The notes: generated by a model not told the origin, from the sequence alone. 64,000 nucleotides of DNA from Argyresthia goedartella (GCA_949825045.1 OX463806.1:42122208-42186207); one strand, 5' to 3'. Numbered from the stretch's first letter, positions 21,600 to 34,000 are shown. A program made the numbers and translations.

Positions 21600-23448
21600 A
21601 TGTAGCTACTCGTTTTTTGTTTTATTAGACAGGTACATAGTATCCTGAGTCAAAGTACAGTTATGAATAAAATTATTCATGTCGAAATATAATATAGCAT
21701 CACTATGATGACAAGTTATATTGTATAGGCGCATGTTCATTCTATGTACACTTTTATTTTGTTTCCCCGATAAATTAGAACAATAAGGAAAGTTACATAG
21801 AATAAACTTGCACTTCGTCTTATTATATAAAGTGAGCATCACATCTACACCGGTATCTAATGCACTGCGACTAATTTTTGAGTGGTTTCCTACCATAATA
21901 ACAATGGTGGTATGTTCATCAAAATTCCCTACAGCTTATAATATCCTCAAAGGAATTATTAGGACAACAATTATTTGTCACTTAGCTTAAGGCCATAATA
22001 CAAAACCGTACCAAAATCTACACCTATCTTATTTGAATAAACTACAGTTCTTTTGTTTGCTATTGTTTTTCTCTGAGCACGATTGGAGGTGAGTGGCGGG
22101 ACACTCGTGTTGGAGTGCGGTGCGATGCACGTGCCAGCGGGCGGCGCGGCATTCGCGGTAGCGAGCGGTGCAAGGCGCGTAGCGGCGAGCGGCGCGGCCC
22201 TCGCGGCAGCGTGCAGCATGACACACGACTCAGCAGGCAGCGCCACATGCGCGTCACTTAGCGGTGCGGCGCTCGCGCTGATGAGCTGCGAGGTGCCTCC
22301 TCGACGACGACGGCGACGCTATTTCTTGGTCGGGACAGCAGTGGGCGTTGCAATACTCACTTTGAGGGGGGTCAAGACCAGAGTTTGTGATGTGGGCTCA
22401 TCCTCCTTGCTGGTGTCATCCTCCTTGCTGGTGTCATCCTCCTTGCTGGTCTCATCCTCCTCGTCCTCAATTAGAATGCCTACCAATTCCGCGTACTGGC
22501 GTTGTAGTTGTAGTAGCTCAGATATTGCGGCTCTGAGTTCAACTAACTCACTCTATTCTTTGGCACATTGGAGTGCGTTTGCCAGGAGGTCACGTAGATG
22601 CTGGATTTCTATACGGGCATCTTGGAGGTCTGACTGTAAACCTACATTTTCAGCCTCCAACTCCACCGGTGGTGTGTTACCGGTGTCAGATGTGATGATG
22701 ATGACCTCTCTAGTGGTAATCTCGAAGGGAGCGGTGTTAGGCTCAACCTCAGATGTCGGGCAGTTCTCGTGAAGGCATTGTTGTGATTGTTGCGAAAGCT
22801 CGAGTACTCTCTGTAAATTTGTGTTGCTGTCTGCTATTATTTTGTCTAGCTCCATTATTTGTTCTGCTTCTGATTGTAAGTATGCAGTAGCCATATTTTG
22901 CAGTTCAATCTCAATTCGCGGTATTTTCAGCTCTAAATCAGTGACAATTTTCTGATACTCTTCAGTTCTTTCCTGTAGAAATCTTGAAAATCCTGATTTT
23001 TTATTATTTTCGGTGTCTGGCAACTTTTAAGCTTCTGTAGCTGGTTCCGGGTCTTGACAATAGCTTTATTTATTTTTCTGGATTTTTTAAAGTATTTTCT
23101 TGTTTTTAACAGCGGTGTAGTTTTCGTATTAGTACATGTTATGTCATTTATTATTGGTTTTGGCTGCTGTGTTGGAGTCACATGAATTTGCCCGACCAAC
23201 TCATGGTACAGAGAGATATTTTTTTCTGTGTCTTCCTCAGCCTTTTGGTCCATCAGCTGTTGTATACTTTGATTTGCTTCTTGTAACTGTTGTTCAAGCG
23301 CTGATATTCTCTGAAGGCTCGACTCGTGAGTATGGTAGCACTCGTCAAGTGATTCTAACAGATTTCTGAACTGGCCTCTTTTCTCAATCTCTACTTCACT
23401 GTCAGCTCTCTCTTGTTCATATTTAGCATTTAGTTCAGTTAATATCAC
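21600..23448 (-). pseudogene. CR1-like ORF1: coiled coil plus SGNH/esterase-like domain, broken
   Basis: The N-terminal half (23448 to about 22560) is strongly heptad-patterned, with Leu/Ile/Glu/Gln repeats such as ALEQQLQEANQSIQQLM, fitting a multimerising coiled coil. A frame change occurs near 22990. After a stop at 22553-22555 the frame continues with three acidic DETSKED-like repeats from an 18-bp minisatellite (22399-22450). Beyond another stop near 22320 there is an Ala/Pro-rich degenerate repeat (22250-22080), then KRTVVYSNKIG and VMVGNHSKI...CNFPYCSN, which looks like the start and middle of the SGNH/GDSL esterase fold known in CR1 ORF1 proteins. Assignment of that fold is by motif impression only. 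Confidence 0.5.
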
Positions 23449-23458
23449 TCGAGAGTTT

Positions 23459-23572
23459 TAATGCCTAATTATGTACAGTTACATACACTAGTTTATCTAC
23501 ACACATATCATAAGCTCTCTTTGATGTGTTCAGGAACCGCATGTTTGATCGGCATTGTGGCATTGATCATAG
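23459..23572. repeat. Dispersed repeat shared with 45168-45285
   Basis: About 114 bp nearly identical to 45170-45283 (taattatgtacagttacata through gcattgatcat). It starts right at the 5' edge of CR1-like copy 2. Family unknown. Confidence 0.8.
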
Positions 23573-23889
23573 CCCAGTGGATCACATGCTGCTAGCGTAC
23601 CCACCCACCATAGAAAACAGAATGGCAATTCTGAGAGAAACATCGTCGACCTCAGAACTTCTCGAACATCCAGGTCTCCTACTCCAGCTAGTGCAGGAGT
23701 TGGGATGGCTGAGTTATAATCTCAAAATTATGAGTTTTAAAGCACGATACAATCCAACTGATGGGCACTACGCCGAGAATGGTATTCTCACCGTGAGACG
23801 ACTCTACATCCTTCGAGTGGTGCTGCGTAGATACTCCCTGATGCCTCTAAATCCAATAATCCTCCTTAAAATAGCCAGAACTAATTAGA

Positions 23890-25550
23890 ATAGTTTCTCA
23901 TTATTGGGGAGGGGGGGGGAGAGGCAGTAGAGGTGAGAGGTGCATCCCCCATCCCCTCCATACAGTTTTTAAAGTAAGGAAATCAATTTTTTTGAGAAAT
24001 GTCTTTTTACTTTGTTAAATTTTAAGGTTTCTTTACATAATTTTCGCTACAAAAGTGACTTAGATCACATTATTATTTCGAAATCGTCTAAGCTCCGGCT
24101 ACTACCAGGATGCGGCGATGTCCCCGCAGCAGTGCGCGGTCCCCTATGCCCCTCCGCGCCTCCGACTCATAAAAAACATTGAGTCTAGCCACAAGACTAC
24201 CCAGGAAGGACTGCCTAGGGAGGAGGTGCCCTGATGCGGATTTTCGATTCCGAAACGCAAAAAAAAACATTCAAGTAACTCGAGAAGAAACGGAATGAAC
24301 GAAAATGAGATCCGTTTCATCGATTTGGCACGACATTTTAGACCACAGTTTGTTTTTACTACCATTTTAATAATTTTTACGTTTCGATCATAGAACATTT
24401 TCAATATTCATTGTTTATTTTTAAAAAAACTACGCATTTCCTCGCAAAAAGAAAAGAACTTTGTTAAGAAAAGTGACAACCGGCTATCCATTAAACACCT
24501 CATTACAATGAAATTCAGGAAGAACGATATAAAACCCGACCCAGATTAGGCGCAGGGGACATACACAAAGGCCCCGCCTTAAGTGGGCCAGTTGCAGGCA
24601 ATGTAACCCCCGGGAGAAGAAGTAGCGAAGTAGTAAGTAGTAGTCGAAGAACAAGATTGTTCCAAAATAACAACTCATGTTTAATTTTATTAGTTGCATT
24701 TATTTGTTCACTTAGCAGTCATATATTAACTATGATTGTATTACACAGTAAATGTGGATATAACCACAAAACATTATCAGTGCTTTGAAAGACATTTATT
24801 TCTTTGCTTAAATATAAATATTTCACATAAATATTATTATCACTTAAGTATACAGATACAGTATTTATAATTAGGTATTAAACCAAGATAGTAGTAAATG
24901 ATAACAATTTCTGAATATTTAAATGCCCCAAACAAAGTAAGTACCTGCGTAATATGCGCATTATTGTACAAAACTATCATAAGAAAATACATGCTAAATA
25001 GGGTATGTCGTTGTCTTAGAAAATAAAAAAATAGAATAACCTAAATGTAATAACTGCAAAAAATGGCAGTAGTAGAAATGGTCATACCAGAAAATAAAGC
25101 GAAGTTACAATTATTTATACGATTTGGCACGTTACACAACTGGTGGCGGGATGGGTAATATAGATAAATAGGATACAGGTAGGAAGAAGCATACAAGGCA
25201 CAGAGTACGGGATATTGGATATAGGGTAAGATTATACGATACAGCTAGCAGTAGTACAATAGGGTACGTACAGGTTACAGTAAGTTTCAATTGCAGGGCG
25301 GATTGCAAGAAAAATATTTGCGAAGCAAAAGGGAATTTATATTCAACTGAAAAAGCGGATGAAATTTGATAATGTAATAGGCAATTATAATGGCAATACA
25401 AGCGGATAAAACTTGATAAATCAAACTAAAGAAATACATTTATTAGATAAGTAGAAAGCTTCAACTAGATTAATATTTATGGCACCAAATGTGTTGCTCA
25501 TCAGAGCACCTTCTGACATCCATCGTAAACGTCATATCATGGACGTGTTA
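23890..25550. other. No gene recognised
   Basis: AT-rich DNA with a G run at 23908-23922 and one GC-richer 200-bp piece (24085-24290) of unknown origin. No convincing coding frame. Confidence 0.5.
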
Positions 25551-25560
25551 GTGGTATCCC

Positions 25561-25741
25561 CCTTGCTAGGCAAATATAATGAAAATAATAGATAACATAG
25601 AAATTTGCAACGATACTTTTTGTTCTAGCCGTATTGTCCTCATATTTTTTACTTAAAACTAATGGTAGCTGGTCCAAGGAAGTATCGTTGCGAAATACTG
25701 TGCAATCTAAAGTGTACTTTAATTTTATTTGCTTAGCAAGG
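25561..25741. mobile_element. Small MITE-like hairpin element
   Basis: The ends ccttgctaggcaaat (25561-25575) and atttgcttagcaagg (25727-25741) are inverted repeats with one mismatch. Inside, atttgcaacgatactt (about 25605) and its inverted partner near 25678-25696 extend the pairing. A degraded piece with the same motif lies near 61598-61625. Target-site duplication is not clear. Confidence 0.55.
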
Positions 25742-26768
25742 TATTATTTATTTAAAAATTTCTACTACATAACATTAATCTTTTAAGATTCCGCATTCGT
25801 AACAAGCACTCGGATGTTATTACAAAAATTACAATAAACTAACAGTGTAGCATTTTAAAGAAATAACTATTCGAGATAAGAAATCATATGTAATTTCTAT
25901 GTAATTGACATTTACAAGACGCGTGGAACTTCATAACAACAAGTAGAGTTTTGCTACAGTTAAGAATAATGTTTTATTATTTTAGATGGATTAACTGTAA
26001 CATTTACTTAGTTAATTTAGGGTTTACCAATTGTTGTGTGGATTTGATGATTTCGTTCGCCATTTTCTTGTTCCTTGTAGGTGATCCGTTTAATTACTGC
26101 AATATAAATAAATTTTGTTAAAATAATTACAGGAAATCATTGCTTTGATGATAATGTCGATGTTATGAGGACTTCCTGATATCGAGAGTCTCTACTACGA
26201 GTTTCTAAATAAGTAAATCTGGGGCCGTATTCTGGTGTAGAAAACGCGTAGCGATAGCGTAACCATTGCTCCCAAGAGCGCAAAATGCCGAGACTGAAGT
26301 AATCGCAAAGCGATTTCCAAAGAATTCAACTACAAGTTCAAAGATTTTTATTCATAATAGCACAAAAATTGAGACTTAATGAACGTCATAACATAATCAA
26401 GCATAATATAATATTAAGTAGGTGCCTAATTATTACATAGAAATAAATATAAAGGGTGCAATGAACTGGTTTAACAAGTAGCCTTTGCTTGCCTGACTAC
26501 TTTTGAACGGGAAGGAAACTTCATAATATCTGAAAGTGACGTCTTCGCTTTGTCTGATCCCGAGATAGAGGATAGTCTTATTTCCGTTATCTCGAGATCA
26601 ACCAACGTGAAGTCAAACAGTTATATCTATATATATGCTAGAGATGGTATCGGTGCACTGAAATACGTACAATGCGAAAATAAATTATGTGCTACGAGGA
26701 AATTAAATATTATCTGCCGCAGGGATATGATAAAATTAGAGACTGGTCCCAATACCTAAGAGATTTTA

Positions 26769-27972
26769 TCAAATCCCGGGAAATAAGAAAATAATGACAT
26801 GATTTTCACATATACCTGAACGGATCTTGGGATTTGACCAAATCCCTGAACTTAATATGGTGTGTGAATTGATTGAATCCCTGTACGATATCGATACTAA
26901 GAGTCTGTTCTTGTTTTTGGTTCCACCTACTTGCGGGTTTGCGTGAGATTGCACGAAAAATATCTTTATTTGGAGGTCAAGGGTATAAAAAGTGTGATTT
27001 GTTAGATCATTTTCCCGAACTTATTATTTTTTCGAAGTAAATTTTCCGTTCGCATTTTTCCCCGAAAGTTTTTTTTACAGTATTGTAGTTTTCTGAATCT
27101 TTATTTTAACGCTTTCTTTTTTTTCTATGAGCATATATTCTTGTCGTCTTTTTTCAATGCAGCATATATACACTTTCGGGATTATATAAAAACGTTTTTT
27201 CTTCAATGCTGCATATTTAGACAATGTAAATGATTTTCCGGCCCCGTAAAGAACGTTTGATCAAAGTGACCAAAAGGATTTATTCCACTAACAGCTTAGC
27301 ACCTGTAACCAGAAATATAATTCCGCGATAGTGACAAATCGAAACCGACCGTTGATTTTTCCCCTGTGGCCACGTGGTCCGACTTCTTTGTCCGACCAGC
27401 CGGACGACGTGGATTTTTTTTCCCGTTGTTTCGACTATCGAACTACATGGATTCGCAACTCCGCTTCGTCCAATTGGACGGTCCACCTGGTCTTTTGTAT
27501 TCCTGTTAGATCGACTAATCGGACTAGAAACTCTTACCATATTGTCAAAATAATAAGAACAATTAAGGGCATTGTTGCGATGCAAAACAAACATGTGTCT
27601 TCAAGAAAATCAAAATTCTGTGCAACTAAAAATGGTCTAAGAAGTTTTAATAAATACATATTATATTTTCTTTATATTTTTCTAGGTTCAGTTTGTAATT
27701 TTATATTGAATAATTATTATTTTCAGATTTCTTATTCGTTTGTTTCAGTTAATGATACGATAAATAAATAATTAAATAATACGAAAAATAGTGTTTTTAG
27801 ATAAAAAAAAATATACATCTTAATATCTTTCTTAACAAATAAACACTTAAATAACATATAAACTTTGGTTTTGTCATTTCATTAAACCAGTTTCGGGATT
27901 TGATGAAATCTCTAGATTTGTTTTGGTATATGTCAAAATTATGTTATTATTTTATCACTTCCCGGGATTTGG
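26769..27972. mobile_element. Possible DNA element bounded by 84-bp inverted repeats
   Basis: 26769-26852 and the reverse complement of about 27890-27972 align over their whole length at about 80 percent (common core tcaaatcccgggaa, and gatttgaccaaatccc near the inner end). The inner end of each arm is itself palindromic. The 1.0-kb interior is AT-rich; an open frame at 27331-27771 (plus) resembles no transposase I know. Probably a non-autonomous element. Confidence 0.5.
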
Positions 27973-27999
27973 ATTGTGACAAGTCCATAATGTTGTCAT

Positions 28000-29660
28000 A
28001 TATCTGCGAGAAATCTACAACATTACAAGTACCTGCGGCGTCCGATCGGCGAAGTTTTCAAAGGAGTTGGTATAAAGGATAAAGGTTTGGAGGGTTACGG
28101 CACAGATTAGGCCGTATCTGAATAGACTAGGTCTTGGGCTAGCGTTATTAAATGACCTCGGAGGTGAGTCCAGGACGTCAACCTCTTCAAAGTAGGGATA
28201 CACGTCGGGGAAAAGGGATCTGGGGGGTCCGTGGGAAGCGTGAAAAGTTAGCACAAGTACACAGTTAGTATGGATATTGCCATCGATGAATATGATAATA
28301 AATGGTTTGCATAGTCCTAACATTATCGCGGACAGCGAATGCTAAACTTAGATTAACGCGAATGCAAATATTTTTGGATCGTCTGTTTTGGACGAAACTT
28401 CTCCTTTGTGTCACTGTAGGTTTTTTCACAGGTTGCTTCATCAAGATTACCCAGCCCATATCAATCCGCTGCTGGGGTTATGCCTCTTTTTGTAGGTTTA
28501 CTCAGGTAAAATAAGTGTATGAAGTGAGGTAGGTACATTCTATTGCAAGTAATCTACGTAAGGAGACGTATGTCGGCAGCTGCAATGTAACCTGAGATCA
28601 ATCAGTTTGTGCAATTTCCCTTCGAAGGGATTTCCACAATAGTTCGACGTGTATCTAATTATTGGCCAAGTCAAGTTGGGATGGCACTGTTTAGTGACGT
28701 TGATGTTATAAAAAGGCACACAACAAAGTGATGGGTCAAAATGAATAACCTTTTAAACTAATATTTTATTTATCAAAATCATATGAACCAATGCTATCAT
28801 CGCTAGGAAAAGTTAAGGAATCCTAGTCACTGGTTTCTACTACTTCTGTAATAAAATCTCCCATCTCTTTGTTCAATCGTTTCCTTCATCCAGTATTCAT
28901 TTTCTAGTGTTAGAACAAGTTTGTCTAAACTTTTTAAAGTGCTTGAGAATGGACCATTGGTTTTTCCTATTCAAAAATGACTAAGAGTCAACTGATTTTA
29001 TGCATGTGAATACACAAGTATTAGTACGATCATCAACGTGAGCAATATTGAGATCGATAAACAAGGTCGATGCTCGCGTAGCACTATGACAAAGGTGACA
29101 CATAGCCTGGCGGATGAGCGGGAGATGTGCTGGACTTCCTCTTTGCCCTAGTGCCATCCGATCCTGACCCGAGAGTTAGCTAGCATAGCCTGCAGTTACC
29201 TAATTCACACAAACAGATAAATATCAAACGAGTTTATTTCAAACATCCAGGTGACTTTTAATTAGCTGTCCAAACTTGGGGTAATGACAGTACCCATTAT
29301 TATCAACGACTTACCCAAATATGGTCGCAAATGTTGCTGATACAAATTACTATAGGCGATCCAACAACTTTTTTTTTGTGTATGGCCATAGGTTTCTAGG
29401 GGAAAGTTCATTACTATTATTTCCCAAATATTTTCAGTCATCTAAATGTCAAACTATATATCAATGACCGGCCGGTAACGAAAAGGTATAGTCATATTTA
29501 AACCCACTTGTTACTACAGTTGTTTTAAAACAACACAAAAATCATAGGATTTGATTCTTGACATAAAATGGTAAAGTTTAAAACCGCGATGCAATTTTCA
29601 TAAGCCTCGTTTTATCTGGGTTGGGTTTGTTAGGCACGTCATTCCAGCTTATACTTCGAA
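28000..29660. other. No gene recognised
   Basis: Two GC-richer islands (28100-28240 and 29050-29190) stand out from AT-rich DNA. The first has an AG acceptor-like site followed by an open minus-strand frame (see findings); otherwise nothing is identifiable. Confidence 0.45.
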
Positions 29661-29776
29661 ACCTATGGAATCAGAGTATCATTATTTTTGTCATGTCCAT
29701 TTGGGTCGAGCGGCCGACGGATTAGTAAACGATTGGACAGATGAAATCGGTTTCATAGTGGAAATTGAGCTTCACC

Positions 29777-30166
29777 AACATACGGACAACTTTTATGTTA
29801 CAGCCTGTAAAGTGAATAATTTTATTATCATTAAACGTATTTCAACAAAGTTCGAAGTATTTCAGTTACGGCTGAAGTTAGAATAGTGACTAAACCCAGG
29901 TTGTCTCTAATCTTCAGCAATATACGGACAACTTTTCTGTTACACCCTGTACAGTGAATAATTTTATTATCTTTAAACGTATTTCAACAAAGTTCGAAGT
30001 ATTTCAGTTATGGCTTATAATTATGTCTCTCATCTTCAGCAATATACGGACAACTTTTCTGTTACACCCTGTACAGTGATTAATTTTATTATCTTTAAAC
30101 GTATTTCAACATAGTTCGAACTATTTCAGTTACGGCTGAAGTTAGAATAGTGACTAAACCCAGGTT
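29777..30166. repeat. Tandem repeat, three imperfect units of about 125-150 bp
   Basis: The phrase atacggacaacttttctgtt begins units near 29778, 29922 and 30046. Units share a block around aaacgtatttcaacaaagtt, and the middle one lacks part of its end. The array lies just downstream (minus sense) of the perlecan terminal exon. Confidence 0.85.
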
Positions 30167-30224
30167 ACACCAGCTGAACCAACATTCACAAACTTAATTG
30201 GCTAGCCAAGGATCTCTAAAATAA

Positions 30225-31044
30225 ACACCAATTCGGACAACGGGCAAAACCTAGGTTTAGTTAACGCTGACTATAGAAGTACCGCACTTACTCTTTGCAC
30301 CGCTGCGCGTTCTTGGTGTGCTCGCTGACGGCATTCTCTGCGAGCTTGAGCCCTCGCCCGTAGCCCATCAGCTCCACCTGGTCAACGCAGCCCGTCAGAC
30401 CCGGGTACCGGTTCACGTTCAGACTGTCGGGGATGCCGCCTGTACAAACACAAACATTTTATACTCAGGCACTTGCCTTAATACTGGCACATCCTATGTC
30501 GTGGGAAACAGAAACAGCGGGGTCTAAGACTTGGATTTTTCTTCTTCCTCCCGGGAAGGGATTCGAAACAGAGACCTCTCGATCGGGAGGCAGAAAATCG
30601 AATCACAACGCCACAAAGCTCGTCAAACATACATAGTATCAACGACCGGTAGGCTGAATGTGTACCGCAACATGTATCGTATTATATTGTCTGCATAGAT
30701 ATTGTGTGTGGTAGTATTGGATACACGTCATTATCACATGAAACTTGACAGTCAACGTGCAGGGTCCGTTCCTGTCACGTGGGCATTCGGGGAAAGCTAA
30801 ATACAGCTATCGACTTTACGTCCTCCGAACCGACAGTCAACATCCGGTAATTTAACTCAGACTCGAATTTGAATTTCAGATTCGATTTGCCTCAGTTTCA
30901 GTCGACCAAATCAGATTCGATAGGGATTCGATATTACATTAAAATGCTTCCTGACTGCAGAGAATTCGTCTTAAAGTTTAACCTAATATTAAAACTGCAG
31001 CCATAGTGATCTTAGTAGGTATTAGGTTCCTGCGGCAGTGGAAC
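30225..31044. repeat. Perlecan terminal-exon block, copy B (uninterrupted)
   Basis: About 820 bp matching 7930-8380 plus 13154-13535. It contains the empty site (around 30672-30675) of the LINE found in copy A. Confidence 0.9.
30288..30439 (-). CDS. trol: Perlecan last LG3 exon, copy B
   Basis: Completes LG3 with GIPDSLNVNRYPGLTGC and the closing Cys in NAQRC. The reading then gives Lys-Glu-TAA, which would end the protein right after the domain. The same bases contain GA|GTAAGT, so an internal exon ending at 30292 is the alternative. The acceptor is TTTGTACAG. Copy A at 7997-8144 has the same structure. Confidence 0.9.
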
Positions 31045-34000
31045 GGTGACGTGTTTTTGTGTTGGCTGTACGGCGCCCTAACCTCCCACACCGAAGAATA
31101 TGTTGCTGGTTTTATGCTGGATACATTTAATCATTAAGTATTATCACATCCTTTCAGAAAAGGGTATATGGCTCTTAGCAAAGGTTTCCATTTGGCGTGA
31201 TCTTGGGCCAGCCTTACCAATATATATTTCGGAGTCAGCATTCATGACGCTGGAGAGTGCGTTGCTCCTGCCTTGGCTTGTGAATCCATCGACGGATAGG
31301 GAGGCCGTCTGATTGCTGAAGATCTTGGCAATCACCTGAAACAATTGTAGTGATAGTATTTATCCTGTGCTGATTCGCACTACAAAGACTAGGCCAATTG
31401 CATGTTGTGCAAAAAAATGTAATGACGGATCTAAGTGATGTAACAACATCCTATGGAAATAAATGATTTTTGATTTGATTTTGATTTGTGCCATTTTGTT
31501 GAATAGAAGTCGACAAAAGGAATCAGAGTAAATTGAAGGAAGAGTAGCGGATAGTATTTTTTTGGCACATCAAAAAATATATTTTACGAGTACCACGCGT
31601 ATTTATTGCCGATTTTGGGATGGGTCAGATACTTTTGGTCTTATAATCTTACATATCTACCTAACACGTAGCCTTAAGGTACTCCTTTACCAGACTTCAC
31701 TTAATAGGTACTTTAGACTTCACCAACACTGACCCACCACTCTGGTTTTCGGTGTGCGGGTATAATATTATCTGACTAAAATGTATAATTGAATGAAACA
31801 AATATACGTAAATTCAGCAACGGTTGACGTCAATGCAAAGTATAGATGTGCGGTTGGCCTCGTGAGCGACACAGATCTGCGTTTTTTTTTTTCATTATTT
31901 TCTACCCCTGCACACCTTCGAGCCCTTGAAGTTTATCAGCTCCACAAGCGGAATTATTATAAAACAAATATCCCGAGTTAATATTTTATTTCAATAGCAC
32001 AGACAAACTTATGAATGCCTTACAACCTGGCTACGTACATGGAGTATGAAAATAGCCGCACCAATAACTTTATAATCCCATATCTCAGCTATTTTGAAAG
32101 AAATACTCCACAAACTGAATCTACATAAAAAAAAACATAATTATCGAACCTGCTCATATAATTGGTTGAGAAATACGACCTATAGAGAAGAACATCTGCC
32201 CAAGCTGAAACGGAGCTCTCGGTCAATTATTATAAGTTATATTATAACGCAAAATAATAAATACGTAAACAAATCTCATCTTCACAAGTGGCGTTAACTG
32301 GAAAGGATCCAAGATTGGTACACCATGATGTATTTTGGATATAACCTGGCCTAGCCGAAATACTGTTGGACGCCTAAAATTCTAAGTGAGGGACATCCCC
32401 TAGAAAGACGTTTTCGCACAGCCAGTATTTTGTTCGTAAAAACATGTTTTAATTCGCTTGTTTACCTATTTAATTTTCCATTTGTATTGTATTTTTGCTT
32501 CTAAGTATCCGTTATACCGGTGTTGGAAAACATCGTGGGGAGGCGATGGACTACCCTGCTGTCACGAAAAGATCGAGTATTGAAGAACTGGCTAAACGTG
32601 GTCACAACTATGCCTCTGCCACCCCGTATGGGAAAAGGCGTGACGCTACATTATTGTTGTATGGCCATTCAATATCATTAAATACGGAAACTGTATGGGA
32701 CTATGGGTATGTGCCTAAAATAAAAGAGTAGTTCATTAATTCATGAATTGAATGAAAACTCACCTCGTGCCGGACTCCATCGGTCACGGGCACCTGGTCG
32801 ACAGACACCCTGGTGGGTCCACCTCCGAGCTCCCACTCCAGTACCACCACCTGGTTCTCAACTGCAAAAAAACACAATCCGTTAAATTTCTTAATAAATG
32901 GACCGCGCGATCATTATTGCAACATATCAGACAAATAGTATAGGAGTGGCATGTCACCTCGTGTCATGCCACACAATTTACATCAATGATTTAACAGATC
33001 ACGTCATGAGGCTTAGATGGACGCTTGGCCTAACAGGTTAATAGTGTCAATATTACGTCTTTCTAAAGTATTATTTTGCGGGAATCTGGAAGTTATATAG
33101 CTAGGTAGTGTTGATTTATAACTCATCATTACCCAGGAGAAACGTGCAGGGCGTGGGCGGTGGGGATACATATATTTAATGCGGACGTACAACAAAAAAG
33201 TGTAATAAAATTTTAAGTTATGGGACGAGCGGTCACTTAGCTAGGTGTTTGAACAGCTCTAATCAAATCGGTTTATTAGTTAACATTCTTAAGAATGATT
33301 GTGTGTAAGAGTAATTAGTTTATGTTTCAATTCACGGAATCACGGACTCCGTTGCCAAGTAAGGCGATGTTGAAATACTGATGAAAGGGCATGTAACATT
33401 TTTGGCAGACAAACTGTCGTAAAATCATAATTTCTGCAGCCTGTGATGAAATTGGTGTCGATCGAGTGAGTTTACTGTACAAACAAATGTGTGCAGTTAT
33501 AAATTTCTAAAACAATAAATATACTTTTCGAGAAATCTGACTTCAAAGGGCGACAAAACCAACTTTTTTGCACTTTGAACTACGATTTCTTGCAAAGGAT
33601 ATCGTTTTAGAAATTCTTAATTACACACATGAGTTTCAATCATTTACTCTAAAGATCTACATATAAAAACGGTATGACTGCCTCCATACACAAATTGTTG
33701 AACTCTTTTAAAGATTATAGGTCCTCGATGCTCATAACAGTAACACGGAAAATACGAAGAGTAAATAAATCTTATGCAATTTCCCGGTGGCGGGGTTTGA
33801 TTGGACCGTTGAACAGAGTAATGAAATAGCCGCTGCGGACGCAAAGAAAAATGTAGAGACAAATTGCACAACCAACCATGAACTACAGACCGTAAGCAAA
33901 GCGTAACCGACGAGGAGGAAATGTAAAAGGTCTCAGGACAATTACGGATTGCAAACATCTGTGAATTGAACGCAGTCGTAATTGCATTCGATTATTTTTG

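Larger units (their letters stand above)
20715..23455 (-). mobile_element. CR1-like LINE, copy 2, with internal deletion
   Basis: On the minus strand: coiled-coil ORF1 (23448 to about 22550), acidic and Ala-rich linker (22.5-22.0 kb), SGNH/esterase-like part (22.0-21.6 kb), start of the endonuclease (21444 to about 21160). The sequence then jumps directly to the RT C-terminus (about 21110-20960) and the 3' UTR (to about 20715). The missing part is most of the endonuclease and the RT core. The 3' end matches other family pieces at 42958-43330, 48068-48785 and 56715-57600. Confidence 0.75.

Noticed and set aside
22083..22772. 229-residue plus-strand ORF rich in Ala and Ser
   Set aside because: It is the antisense shadow of the CR1-like ORF1. 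The minus strand gives the coiled-coil, acidic repeats and SGNH-like motifs, while this strand gives only low-complexity protein.
27331..27771. 146-residue plus-strand ORF inside the inverted-repeat element
   Set aside because: Low-complexity and hydrophobic C-terminal part encoded by AT-rich DNA, and no transposase motif seen.
29777..30166. Tandem repeats considered as a CRISPR array
   Set aside because: Contiguous imperfect units with no spacers, in a eukaryotic intron-rich context.
31144..31217. Extension of the perlecan LG3 exon down to 31144 as an open frame
   Set aside because: The frame runs on past a GTAAGG donor into a LINE tail. The LG domain resumes in phase at 30439, so splicing is the better reading.
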